Shown one piece after another: positions 52,363-61,502 of a stretch of DNA of 64,000 bases (the stretch's first letter is position 1; every line of letters begins with the position of its first letter). A program made the translations under genes and the position numbers. The DNA comes from Bosea sp. 685 (GTDB lineage: Bacteria > Pseudomonadota > Alphaproteobacteria > Rhizobiales > Beijerinckiaceae): contig NZ_CP134779.1 in assembly GCF_031884435.1 (NCBI RefSeq), positions 4,650,001 through 4,714,000 of the forward strand. The letters run 5' to 3'. The notes under the pieces were generated by a model. The model was not told the origin of the DNA, searched no databases, and saw nothing but the letters and a program-made list of their open reading frames with translations.

Positions 52363-52419
52363 ACATTGGAAACACAGAAGCGCGCCGATTCCCGGCGGTT
52401 TTCAGGACGGTTCAGCGTC

Positions 52420-53622
52420 ATGCGCCAAGCCATGCCCTCTGCCAGGCCCTCTTCGCGGCCGATTCCGGCCCAGCCGCTCAAGCGGCATGACAGCGAGCCG
52501 GCCTCGATTTCCGCGCGCGTCGCGCCGCTCGACCCGATGGCCTATGCCGGGCATCGGATCGACCCGGAGCGCCGGCGCGGGCGCGGCGCCACGATCAATC
52601 CAGGCGGGCGCTTCGAGGCCGAGCAGCGCGTCCTTGAGGATGACGGCTGGGGCACGCTCGGCGAATTGCCGGCCTTCAAGACCGAGGTCTCGATCGAGAA
52701 GCCGCGCACGATCATAACCCGGAATGACTCCCCTGATATTTCGTTCGACCGCTCGATCAATCCCTATCGCGGCTGCGAGCATGGCTGCGTCTATTGCTTC
52801 GCGCGGCCGAGCCACGCTTATCTCGGCCTGTCGCCGGGGCTCGACTTCGAGAGCAAGCTGACGGCCAAGCCCGATGCGGCAATCCTGCTGGAGAAGGAGC
52901 TCTGCGCGCCTTCCTACCAGCCGCGCACCATCGCGATCGGCACCAATACCGACGCCTATCAGCCGATCGAGAAGAAGATGCGGATCATGCGCTCGATCCT
53001 CGAGGTGCTGGCGAAGTTCAACCACCCGGTCGGGATCGTGACGAAATCGGCGCTGGTCCAGCGCGACATCGACATATTGGCGCCGATGGCGGCGAAAGGC
53101 CTCGCCAAGGTCGCGATCTCTTTGACCACGCTCGATCCCAAGATCGCCCGCACCATGGAGCCACGCGCCGCCTCGCCGGCCAAACGCCTGGAGACGATCA
53201 GGGCTTTGTCGGAGGCCGGCATCCCGGTCACGGTGCTGGTCGCGCCGATCATTCCCGCGATCAACGAGCATGAGATCGAGCGCATCCTCGACGCTGCCAA
53301 GGCCGCCGGCGCGCGCGAGGCGGGCTATGTGCTGCTGCGGCTGCCGCTGGAGGTGAAGGATCTGGTGCAGGACTGGCTGCTGACGCACCACCCCGACAAA
53401 TTGCGCCATGTCGTCTCGCTGATCCGCTCGACGCGCGGCGGCAAGGATTACGACTCGGCCTGGGGCCAGCGCCAGGTCGGCTCGGGGCCTTATGCCTGGA
53501 TGATCGGGCGGCGCTTCGAGATGGCGGCCGAGCGACTCGGCTTCAACGCGACGCGGCTACGATTGCGCAATGACCTGTTCCTGAAGCCCGAGAAGGAAAA
53601 GGCGCAGCTGAGTTTGTTTTGA
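52420..53622 (+). CDS. PA0069-family radical SAM protein
   Basis: 400 residues. Cys119, Cys123 and Cys126 (GCEHGCVYCFARP) bind the 4Fe-4S cluster, with GTNTDAYQPIEKKMRIMR and an SAM-binding ISLTTLD segment further on. It lacks a recognised substrate domain; such proteins resemble spore photoproduct lyase (SplB). A DNA-repair role has been suggested for the family and would fit the LexA-type box. The ATG at 52357 lies inside that box and is unlikely; 52420 has AGGACGG upstream. Target unknown. Confidence 0.88.
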   Translation: MRQAMPSARPSSRPIPAQPLKRHDSEPASISARVAPLDPMAYAGHRIDPERRRGRGATINPGGRFEAEQRVLEDDGWGTLGELPAFKTEVSIEKPRTIITRNDSPDISFDRSINPYRGCEHGCVYCFARPSHAYLGLSPGLDFESKLTAKPDAAILLEKELCAPSYQPRTIAIGTNTDAYQPIEKKMRIMRSILEVLAKFNHPVGIVTKSALVQRDIDILAPMAAKGLAKVAISLTTLDPKIARTMEPRAASPAKRLETIRALSEAGIPVTVLVAPIIPAINEHEIERILDAAKAAGAREAGYVLLRLPLEVKDLVQDWLLTHHPDKLRHVVSLIRSTRGGKDYDSAWGQRQVGSGPYAWMIGRRFEMAAERLGFNATRLRLRNDLFLKPEKEKAQLSLF

Positions 53623-53642
53623 AGACCCGGTAAGGCCGCATC

Positions 53643-53733
53643 GTCATGCTCGCCCTTGTGGCGAGCATCCACGTCTTGAACACGGCCCTCGCCGAAGGAA
53701 GACGTAGATGGTCTGGACAAGCCCGACCATGAC
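53643..53733. repeat. Mosaic repeat (GTCATGCTCG type)
   Basis: GTCATGCTCG ... CATGAC ends with CGTCTT/AAGACG inner arms. It sits between the radical SAM and rnhB genes. Confidence 0.6.
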
Positions 53734-53814
53734 GAGGAGCGCGCCGGCCGGGATGACGTGGACAGCGATGTCGAGAGCATGGCCGGCCGGCACCGCATGT
53801 TGCATAAGCCCGGC

Positions 53815-54426
53815 ATGAGCGCCGATTTCAGCCGTGAGACGCAAGCCATCGCAACCGGATCCTGGCCATTGGCCGGGATCGACGAGGTCGGGCGCGGGCC
53901 GCTGGCTGGACCGGTTGTCGCGGCGGCAGTGATCCTCGACCCTGGGAAGGTTCCTGCCGGGCTCGCCGATTCGAAGGCGCTCAGCGCCGCGCGCCGCGAG
54001 GCGCTGTTTGAGAAGATCGCTGAGACGGCGCTGGCGATCGGCATCGCCAGCGTGACCGCGGCCGAGATCGACGCCATCAACATCCGGCAGGCGACGCTGC
54101 TGGCGATGAAGCGCGCCGTCGCCGCCCTGCCGCTCGCGCCACTCAAGGTACTGGTCGACGGCAACGATCCGCCCTCCCTGCCCTGCCCCTGCGAGGCGAT
54201 CGTCAAGGGCGACGCGCTCGTCGCCTCGATCGCGGCGGCCTCGATCATCGCCAAGGTGACGCGCGATGCGATGATGGCGCGGCTGGCGCAGCTTTACCCG
54301 GCCTATGGCTTCGCCGGGCATGTCGGCTACGGCACGGCGGTCCATCGCGCCGCGATCCAGGAGCACGGCCCCTGCCCCGAGCACCGCTACAGCTTCGCGC
54401 CGGTGAAGGGCGTCTGGCAGCGCTGA
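53815..54426 (+). CDS. rnhB: Ribonuclease HII
   Basis: 203 residues from ATG 53815; in-frame starts at 53779 and 53797 (Met) and 53758 (GTG) give longer forms, so the start is uncertain. The catalytic signature is [20 protein letters not shown] (Asp, Glu), followed by [13 protein letters not shown], a LVDGND block with the third Asp, and [20 protein letters not shown] with the fourth. It cuts the RNA strand of RNA-DNA hybrids and excises single ribonucleotides. Its usual alphaproteobacterial neighbour ccrM follows 280 bases later. Confidence 0.95.
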   Translation: MSADFSRETQAIATGSWPLAGIDEVGRGPLAGPVVAAAVILDPGKVPAGLADSKALSAARREALFEKIAETALAIGIASVTAAEIDAINIRQATLLAMKRAVAALPLAPLKVLVDGNDPPSLPCPCEAIVKGDALVASIAAASIIAKVTRDAMMARLAQLYPAYGFAGHVGYGTAVHRAAIQEHGPCPEHRYSFAPVKGVWQR

Positions 54427-54430
54427 GAAA

Positions 54431-54545
54431 CCGTCATTCTCGGGAGGAGCCCTCGGGTCTGATCTTCGATCGGCCCAAGGATAAACTCCGCGGATACCCG
54501 AGAGCCTCTTTCAGGAGATGATCGAGTCAAGCCCGAGCATGACGC
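54431..54545. repeat. Mosaic inverted repeat (GTCATTCTCGGG type)
   Basis: ACCGTCATTCTCGGGAGGAG ... GCCCGAGCATGACGCC, with internal GGCCCAAGGATAAACTCCGC blocks shared with 35039 and 25275. It is immediately upstream of the ccrM promoter region. Confidence 0.8.
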
Positions 54546-54551
54546 CTAGCG

Positions 54552-54566
54552 TTAACTCGCGCTTAG
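54552..54566 (+). promoter_or_regulatory. CtrA-like box (TTAA-N7-TTAG) upstream of ccrM
   Basis: TTAA at 54552-54555 and TTAG at 54563-54566 are spaced 7 bases, 143 bases before the ccrM start. A GANTC site (GAGTC, 54534-54538) lies just upstream. In Caulobacter ccrM is activated by CtrA and is sensitive to GANTC methylation, so both features fit. Confidence 0.5.
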
Positions 54567-54693
54567 GAAATTCGCTAGGCTCACCAAAGGGCTAGGCAAA
54601 AGCTGCAGCCCCAAAACGAGACGTATTTTTTTCATCGCGGAAACCCGGCTTTTACCCTGTCCGAGCAATATCGCGACTGTTCAAGTTGCGTAA

Positions 54694-55906
<1,213 letters not shown>

Positions 55907-55909
<3 letters not shown>

Positions 55910-55952
55910 CATTTTCGAGCGAAGTGGACGCCGGTTCGCGTAAAGAAAATGC
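55907..55952. repeat. GCATTTTC palindrome at the ccrM stop codon
   Basis: GCATTTTC and GAAAATGC ends flank GAAGTGGACGCCGGTTCGCG. It starts within the TGA of ccrM. A second, shorter one (GAGCATTTCC/GGAAATGCC) lies at 55970-56006. Confidence 0.8.
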
Positions 55953-56196
55953 GATAAAATATGAGGCTTGAGCATTTCCGCGATTCGGAAACGCGCGGAA
56001 ATGCCATAAGTCGCGAAGTCACAAACAGGCGAAGCCCGCTTGGAGGCACCTGCGTTCCATTGCGGCCATGCGCAGAACCGTGACGCCCGACGTTCCCCGG
56101 CTTTGGAATGCGAAGCGATAGCCTTCGATTTGAGAGACGATTCCATTCGCAGCGGCGGTATGGGGCCTCGTCAATCGTCCATCCTCCGACCCGACG

Positions 56197-56718
56197 CTAT
56201 TTTTCCGGCGGAGGGGGCGGAGGAGGACGCAGCTTTTCCGCCTCCATGGCGGCCCGTGCGACTTCCAGCAACTCGGGGAATGGCTCGGTAGCCTCCTTCG
56301 AGCATCCCGATGCGCTAATGGCTCTGGCGCTGAAGCCTCCCTTTCCATCGTCCCCGATCATAACGCTGGCATGGAATGTTTGACGCCCGAATGTTTCACG
56401 CCAGGGAGCATCAACTTCCTTGCCGAAAAGCTTGGGCGTTACAGAAGCCGCAATGCAATACTCCGTTACTGGAACTGTCGAAAATGCGGGCTTTTCGACG
56501 AGATAAGCGCTGTATTTCGCATCCTTTATCGCCGAGACAATCAACCAGAGAGGATATTTATTTACTCGGATGGCCATAGCCGCAACGGCCTTGCGGACGG
56601 CGTGGGTCGCGTGGCTTGGCAGAGGAGGCTTAGCAAACTGAGCCGCACGCTGTTCGGGCGTCACGCAGCCAGCCAATGAAATTCCCACAACAACAAGAGC
56701 AAGACATCGCAAAATCAT
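56197..56718 (-). CDS. Lipoprotein of unknown function in the islet
   Basis: 173 residues. Signal CLALVVVGISLAGC with lipobox L-A-G-C (Cys18). The mature part has YPLWLIVSAIKDAKYSAYLV, two more cysteines (EYCIAAS, ASGCSKE), and a Pro-rich end (LRPPPPPPPEK). GC content is clearly below neighbouring genes. I do not recognise a family. It lies between the two copies of the ccrM 3' end and appears to have been brought in with the islet. Confidence 0.7.
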   Translation of the reverse strand: MILRCLALVVVGISLAGCVTPEQRAAQFAKPPLPSHATHAVRKAVAAMAIRVNKYPLWLIVSAIKDAKYSAYLVEKPAFSTVPVTEYCIAASVTPKLFGKEVDAPWRETFGRQTFHASVMIGDDGKGGFSARAISASGCSKEATEPFPELLEVARAAMEAEKLRPPPPPPPEK

Positions 56719-56800
56719 CGTCCCCCAAACACCGAACTGTTCAGTTCGGACTAAGGATTAAAACGATTCGGAGAATGTTTGCTATTGCGCCAGAAGATTG

Positions 56801-56862
56801 CGGCCTGATGCTATTTGACACTTTGCGCGGCGAGATCACGACGCAGATGGTCGCGGCTTGAG
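56801..56862 (+). pseudogene. Duplicate ccrM 3' end (direct repeat copy 2)
   Basis: The frame encodes GLMLFDTLRGEITTQMVAA and stops at 56859-56861, against [19 protein letters not shown] at the ccrM end (15 of 19 identical). The rest of ccrM is absent upstream (an unrelated AT-richer sequence). Because mutY converges on it and overlaps by 26 bases, this copy looks like the original location of the ccrM tail. Confidence 0.8.
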
Positions 56863-57942
56863 TGCCGCCAGCCCGGCCTCGACCACTTTCAGCATTAGGC
56901 TCGGGAACGGCTCCTCGCGCAGCTTGTCGTGCGGTGTGAAGCGCATGCCCAGCGGGGCTTGCGCGGCAAGCGGCGCCTTCGCCACCAGCACCGTCAATTC
57001 CAGCGGGAAATGCGTGAAAACATGGCGCACCGGCGGGTTCAGCTTGCGCCAGCGCGTCGCGAACGGCGCGTCCTGCGCTGCGCCATCCAGTTCGTAATCG
57101 GCGCGCCAATCGCTGGTCGGCACTTCGGCCATGCCGCCGAGCAGGCCTTTGTTCGGGCGCGTACGAACCAGGAGCGCGCAATCCTCGCGCAGTAGCACGA
57201 AGGCTGCGCCATAACGGGTGACGCCTACCTTCTTCGCCGCCTTGCGCGGGTAGCTCTCCTGGGTTCCGGCAGTTCGCGCCCGGCAGGGTTCGCGCCAGGG
57301 GCAGATGCCGCAAGCCGGATTGCGCGGCGTGCAGATCGTCGCGCCGAGATCCATCAGCGCCTGCGCGAAATCGCCCGGCCGCGCCATCGGCAACAATGCC
57401 AGCACCTGTTCGCGAATCAGGGGCTTGGCGCCAGGCAATGCCTCCTCGATGGCAAAGAGCCGGGTCATGACGCGCTCGACATTGCCGTCGACGGCCGCAG
57501 CCGGCCTGTCGAAGGCGATCGCGGCGACAGCGCCGGCCGTATAGGCGCCGATGCCCGGCAGGGCGAGCAAGCCCGCTTCGGTGTCGGGAAAGCGGCCGCC
57601 ATGGCTCTCCGTCACGGCTTTGGCACAGGCATGCAGATTGCGGGCACGCGAGTAATAGCCGAGCCCGGCCCAGGCCTGCATGACCTCCTCCGAGGGCGCG
57701 ATCGCGAGCGCCTCGACCGTCGGAAACCGCGCCATGAAGCGCTCGAAATAAGGTTTCACCGCCGTGATCGTGGTCTGCTGCAGCATGATCTCGGAGGCCC
57801 AGACGCGATAGGGGTCGGCCCTTTCGCCCGGCAGCGCCCGCCAAGGTAGGCTGCGGCGATGGCGGTCATACCAGGCGAGGAGGTCGCCCGCCTTGGCGGC
57901 GGGCTGTCGTGTTGCCAGGGGCATCTGCGTTGCGAGGGTCAT
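56836..57942 (-). CDS. mutY: A/G-specific adenine glycosylase
   Basis: 368 residues. The helix-hairpin-helix with LLALPGIGAYTAGAVAAIAF and catalytic Asp (VDGNVERV), the 4Fe-4S cluster (Cys-x6-Cys-x2-Cys-x5-Cys, here ending CGICPWREPC), and the C-terminal NUDIX-like domain that reads 8-oxoG (HVFTHFPLELTVLVAKA). It removes A mispaired with 8-oxoguanine. Its last 9 codons lie opposite the duplicated ccrM tail. Confidence 0.96.
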   Translation of the reverse strand: MTLATQMPLATRQPAAKAGDLLAWYDRHRRSLPWRALPGERADPYRVWASEIMLQQTTITAVKPYFERFMARFPTVEALAIAPSEEVMQAWAGLGYYSRARNLHACAKAVTESHGGRFPDTEAGLLALPGIGAYTAGAVAAIAFDRPAAAVDGNVERVMTRLFAIEEALPGAKPLIREQVLALLPMARPGDFAQALMDLGATICTPRNPACGICPWREPCRARTAGTQESYPRKAAKKVGVTRYGAAFVLLREDCALLVRTRPNKGLLGGMAEVPTSDWRADYELDGAAQDAPFATRWRKLNPPVRHVFTHFPLELTVLVAKAPLAAQAPLGMRFTPHDKLREEPFPSLMLKVVEAGLAALKPRPSAS

Positions 57943-57977
57943 AACCCCGGTTTAGCGTGCCGCTTCCCGACCGCAAG

Positions 57978-58604
57978 ATGCGAACCTCCATGAACCTCCG
58001 CGATCATCGGACCATCTCGCCGGAGAAGCTTGCGCCACGCGACGCGCTGACGATCAAGCGGATCGTGCGCGTGAACCATGCCGGGGAATACGGTGCGATC
58101 CGCATCTATTCGGCGCAGCTCGCGGTGGCCCGCCGGCTCTGGCCTGACATGGTGCCGGCTTTGGAACAGATGTTGGCTGACGAGATCGACCACTGCGCCA
58201 AATTTTACGCCGCAATGCCAGCGCGCGGCTCGCGTCCGTGCCGGATCATGCAGCTATGGAGTCTCGGTGGATCTCTGCTCGGCCTGCTGACGGCATTGAT
58301 GGGGCGACAGGCGATTTGGATTTGCACCGCAGCCGTTGAAGAGACTGTGCACCGACATCTCGATGACCAATTGCACTTCCTGCAAAGCCGGGACGTCGGC
58401 CTCCGCGCCATCATCAGCAGCATCCGTGAGGAGGAACTGGCGCATCTTAATCATGCTGAAGCGCAACTCAGCGGTGAACAAAAACGCGCGCTGCAGACAG
58501 TGCTGCAATCCACCATTGCGGCAGCCACCGAAACTCTGATCTGGCTGTCGACTTGGGGGGATTCCACCCGCATGACGCGCGCGCTGCGACAAGCGGACGC
58601 GTAA
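57978..58604 (+). CDS. coq7: COQ7-type demethoxyubiquinone hydroxylase
   Basis: 208 residues from ATG 57978 (or 204 from 57990). The di-iron carboxylate ligands are present: VNHAGEYGA (first Glu), DEIDHCAKF (Glu and His), EETVHRHLDDQ (Glu and His) and EEELAHLNHA (Glu). A membrane-associated hydrophobic stretch follows in SLGGSLLGLLTALMG. The enzyme performs one of the last ring hydroxylations in ubiquinone synthesis. It is divergent from mutY, with only about 35 bases between starts. Confidence 0.92.
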   Translation: MRTSMNLRDHRTISPEKLAPRDALTIKRIVRVNHAGEYGAIRIYSAQLAVARRLWPDMVPALEQMLADEIDHCAKFYAAMPARGSRPCRIMQLWSLGGSLLGLLTALMGRQAIWICTAAVEETVHRHLDDQLHFLQSRDVGLRAIISSIREEELAHLNHAEAQLSGEQKRALQTVLQSTIAAATETLIWLSTWGDSTRMTRALRQADA

Positions 58605-58651
58605 CGGCCAACGTTTATGCTGTTTTGGGCACCGACGCCGCGACGCCTCTT

Positions 58652-58782
58652 CCCTTCTCCCGCATGGGAGAAGGTGGCCCGGAGGGCCGGATGAGGGTGT
58701 GCCCTCTCAATAGAAGGTGCAAGCGGCGCAGTCGCTCTCCAATAATCAGCCGCAGGCCCTCATCCCTGCCCTTCTCCCATCC
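58652..58782. repeat. CTTCTCCC/GGGAGAAG repeat, left part, interrupted by the IS
   Basis: CCCTTCTCCCGCATGGGAGAAGG followed by GGCCGGATGAGGG and CCCTCATCCCTGCCCTTCTCCCATCC. The last hairpin continues after the IS at 59930 as GGGAGAAGGG. Quoted in part. Confidence 0.85.
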
Positions 58783-59925
58783 GGATTCCTCTGCGAAACG
58801 CGGCTGAGGACTGATATTTTGACGGCGGATTGTTCGCCTGTGACGGGCGGTCTTCAGCGGTTGGCTTGGAGAGCTCGCAGTCGACCTGGTTCAGCCGCCT
58901 GCGATGATGGTGGCGCGCCGGAGATTGTAGACGGTTGCGAAGGCAATCAGGTCTGCGGTGTTGGCGACGAACGAGTGGCATCGCGTCCGGGCTTTGCCAT
59001 AGAGGCGCTTCATGGCGCTGAAGACAGCTTCGACGGGAGCGCGGCGGCGCGCGATCAGGGCGTTGCGGCGCTGCAGCCAGCGCGGCAGGACAGCGATGTG
59101 CTTGTGCCGGCGATGCATGATCCGGTCCTTGATGCCCAAGGCCTTCAGGGCGGCGCGCTGGGCCTTGCTCTCATAGCCGCGATCGGCATAGACGGCGGCC
59201 TCGTCGCCGCTGACGAGCCCTGGGGCCATCTCGACGTCCTGTATCCGCGCCGAGGTCACGAGCGCCGTGCGGATCAGGCCCGAGCCCTCGTCGACGCCGA
59301 CATGCAGCTTGTAGCCGAAATGGGCCTTGCCGTTCTTCTTGCCCCAGTCGGCGCCGGGTTCACGGGGGTGGCCCTTGCCCAGCCCGGCTTCGCGTGACGG
59401 GGCAGCATGCGTCGCCTGAACGATTGTGGCGTCGAGCAATGTGCCCTTCTTCAGGATCAGACCCTTGGCCGAGAGCTGCGCGCCGATCTCGGCAAAGCAG
59501 GCCTCGAGCACGCCCGCCTGCGCTGCCGCCAGCCGAAAGCGGCACAAGGTCGTCTCGTCGGGCGTGCCGCCATCGAGCGCAAACCCGCAGAAACGTCGAA
59601 ACGACAGCCGGTCCAGCAGCGCCTCCTCCAGGCCGGGATCCGACAAATCGTAAAGCGCCTGCAGATAGAGCGCCTTGAGCATCGCAAGCGGCGCGTAAGG
59701 CGGCCTGCCCGTCTCAGCCTGGCGCAGCTTGCCGGCCAAGGGCGCCAGCCGATCCCACGCGATCAGCCCATCGATCTTCGCAAGCTTCGCGTTCGCACCC
59801 AGGCGTGGGTCCAAAAACGCCTCAGCCAAAGACATCTGATCCGACATGCCGATCACCCCGCCGCACCCGAGCGAAGTGAATCAGCAATCAAACCTCAACG
59901 CCAGGGCCCTTTCGCAGAGAAATCC
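58783..59925. mobile_element. Complete IS5-family insertion sequence (1143 bp)
   Basis: The ends are imperfect inverted repeats: GGATTCCTCTGCGAAA (58783-58798) and, reversed, GGATTTCTCTGCGAAA (59910-59925), 15 of 16 identical. The flanks ATCC (58779-58782) and ATCC (59926-59929) form a 4-bp target duplication. The transposase is intact. Removing the IS and one ATCC restores a hairpin CCCTTCTCCC-ATCC-GGGAGAAGGG of the local repeat class, so it inserted in that loop. The subgroup within IS5 is not assigned. Confidence 0.9.
58891..59847 (-). CDS. IS5-family DDE transposase
   Basis: 318 residues from ATG 59847 (GTG 59856 is an alternative). The DDE triad is visible as Asp142 (LLDATIVQATH; numbering from the GTG), Asp225 (VYADRGYESK) and Glu276 (RRAPVEAVFSAMKRLYGKAR). 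N-terminal DUF772-like block LAMLKALYLQALYDLSDPGLEE is also typical. No frameshift or stop interrupts it, so the element may still be active. Confidence 0.96.
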   Translation of the reverse strand: MSDQMSLAEAFLDPRLGANAKLAKIDGLIAWDRLAPLAGKLRQAETGRPPYAPLAMLKALYLQALYDLSDPGLEEALLDRLSFRRFCGFALDGGTPDETTLCRFRLAAAQAGVLEACFAEIGAQLSAKGLILKKGTLLDATIVQATHAAPSREAGLGKGHPREPGADWGKKNGKAHFGYKLHVGVDEGSGLIRTALVTSARIQDVEMAPGLVSGDEAAVYADRGYESKAQRAALKALGIKDRIMHRRHKHIAVLPRWLQRRNALIARRRAPVEAVFSAMKRLYGKARTRCHSFVANTADLIAFATVYNLRRATIIAGG

Positions 59926-60133
59926 ATCCGGGAGAAGGGTTCCCCGCGCCTTTCGGGCGAACCGAGGACGGGCTCCGCAGCACCGGTCAGGCATCAATCG
60001 GAAAGCTCCACAGCCCTCCGATGGATCCCGGGACGCCCTTTGGGCGCCCAGGATGACGGGGTGGTTCAGAAGCCAGAACGTCACAGGGTAGCCCGCCCCT
60101 TGCTGCCGCCACGCCGCACGCTCACAATGGCGC
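59926..60133. other. Intergenic region between the IS and the DUF721 gene
   Basis: It starts with the right arm of the disrupted hairpin (GGGAGAAGGG, 59930-59939), continues with part of a mosaic repeat (about 59990-60060, ending GCGCCCAGGATGACGG), and should contain the DUF721 promoter. Confidence 0.6.
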
Positions 60134-60631
60134 ATGGCTGCCAAACCCCTCGCCGACCTGATCGATGACTGCCTTGCGCCTGCGCTCGCCGCGCAGGGCT
60201 TTGCCGGCCGCGCCATCGTCTCGCTCTGGCCCGAGATCGTCGGCGAGCGGCTGGCGGCACGCTCGCGGCCACTCAAGATTGACTGGCCGCGCCGCCGGCC
60301 CGCGCCGGGCGAGAGCTCCGATCCCGCGACGATGGTGGTGCGGGTCGAGGGCGCCTTCGCGCTGGAGATGCAGCAGCTCGCGCCGCTCGTGCTGGAACGG
60401 GTCAACACCCATCTCGGCTGGCGCGCCGTCGGCAAGCTCGTGCTGAAGCAGGGTCCGGTCGAGGCGCCCGCAACCAAAAAGCCGCCGCCACCGCCAGACC
60501 CGGCGACGGTCGCGCGCGTGGCGCAGCAGGTCTCCGGCATCGCCGATCCGGAATTGCGGGCGGCGCTGGAGCGGCTCGGCCGCTCCGTCGGCTCAGGGGC
60601 CCGCCATGGCCGGCCCGACACAGCTTCGTGA
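60134..60631 (+). CDS. DUF721 (DciA-related) protein
   Basis: 165 residues. The family core is KPLADLIDDCLAPALAAQGF, then IVSLWPEIVGERLAARSRPL and MVVRVEGAFALEMQQLAPLV with LERVNTHLGW. DUF721 proteins include DciA, the ancestral loader of replicative helicase DnaB; whether this long alphaproteobacterial member performs that role is not proven. A Pro-rich linker (PPPPPDPATVARVAQQV) leads to a C-terminal helix. It precedes dsbA and smc, the common order mutY/DUF721/dsbA/smc. Confidence 0.85.
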   Translation: MAAKPLADLIDDCLAPALAAQGFAGRAIVSLWPEIVGERLAARSRPLKIDWPRRRPAPGESSDPATMVVRVEGAFALEMQQLAPLVLERVNTHLGWRAVGKLVLKQGPVEAPATKKPPPPPDPATVARVAQQVSGIADPELRAALERLGRSVGSGARHGRPDTAS

Positions 60632-60722
60632 GCGCCGGCACGATCGCGCCGAACCGATCTTGCCACAATTGTGATGGCCTCTATGGTCCGGCAACCGATT
60701 TCGCTCTCAAGGACACTGCATT

Positions 60723-61343
60723 ATGACGAACAGGCGACAGCTTCTGACCGGCAGCGCCGGCCTCGCAGCCGCCGCGATGCTGGGCGCGCGCAGCGCCCAG
60801 GCGCAGACCGACCTGACCACGGCCAGCCCGCTCGGCGATGTCTGGCTCGGCCCTGCCGACGCCAAGGTGACGGTGATCGAATATGCTTCGATGACCTGCA
60901 GCCACTGCGCCGCCTTCCACCAGGACACCTGGCCGGCGCTGAAGGCGAAGTACATCGACACCGGCAAAATCCGCTTCACGCTCCGCGAATTCCCGCTCGA
61001 TCCGCTGGCGACGGCGGGCTTCATGCTCGCCCGCTGCAACGGCAACGACAAATACTACCCGATGACCGACATGCTGTTCAGCCAGCAAAAGGCCTGGGCC
61101 TTCACCGACAAGCCGGTCGATGCGCTGTCGAGCATGGTCAAGCAGGCCGGTTTCACACAGGAATCATTTGAAGCCTGCTTGAAAAGGCAAGATATCTATG
61201 ACGCCGTCACGCAAGTGAAGGATCGTGGGGCCAAGGCTGGCGTCGATGCGACGCCGACCTTCTTCATCAACGGGCAGAAGCGTTCAGGTGCGCTCTCGAT
61301 CGCCGAATTCGACAAGATCCTCGAGCCGCTGCTGGCCGGCTGA
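60723..61343 (+). CDS. DsbA-family thiol oxidoreductase (thioredoxin fold)
   Basis: 206 residues. The N terminus has a twin-arginine-like NRRQLLTG before the hydrophobic AGLAAAAMLGARSAQA signal. The active site is Cys59-Ser-His-Cys62 (YASMTCSHCAAFH); the cis-Pro loop is DATPTFFIN. Two other cysteines are visible (LARCNGND, FEACLKR). It resembles BdbD/DsbG-like proteins placed before smc in alphaproteobacteria; oxidase or isomerase activity on periplasmic proteins is expected. Confidence 0.9.
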   Translation: MTNRRQLLTGSAGLAAAAMLGARSAQAQTDLTTASPLGDVWLGPADAKVTVIEYASMTCSHCAAFHQDTWPALKAKYIDTGKIRFTLREFPLDPLATAGFMLARCNGNDKYYPMTDMLFSQQKAWAFTDKPVDALSSMVKQAGFTQESFEACLKRQDIYDAVTQVKDRGAKAGVDATPTFFINGQKRSGALSIAEFDKILEPLLAG

Positions 61344-61362
61344 GGACGCTTGGGCTGCGCCT

Positions 61363-61488
61363 TTCCTTCTCCGCTCGGGGGAGAAGGTGTCTGCGCAGCA
61401 GACGGATGAGGGAAGTCTCGCACTGCCCTATCCTTCCCTCATCCGACCCGGCTACGCCGGGCCACCTTCTCCCCCGAGGGGAGAAGGA
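61363..61488. repeat. CTTCTCCC/GGGAGAAG repeat in the smc leader
   Basis: CCTTCTCCGCTCGGGGGAGAAGG, GACGGATGAGGG, CCCTCATCCGACCCGG and CACCTTCTCCCCCGAGGGGAGAAGG (quoted in part) form two hairpins ending 14 bases before the smc start. The GGAGAAGGA at its edge is the best smc ribosome binding site. Confidence 0.85.
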
Positions 61489-61502
61489 ACAAGGGCGCGC
61501 TC

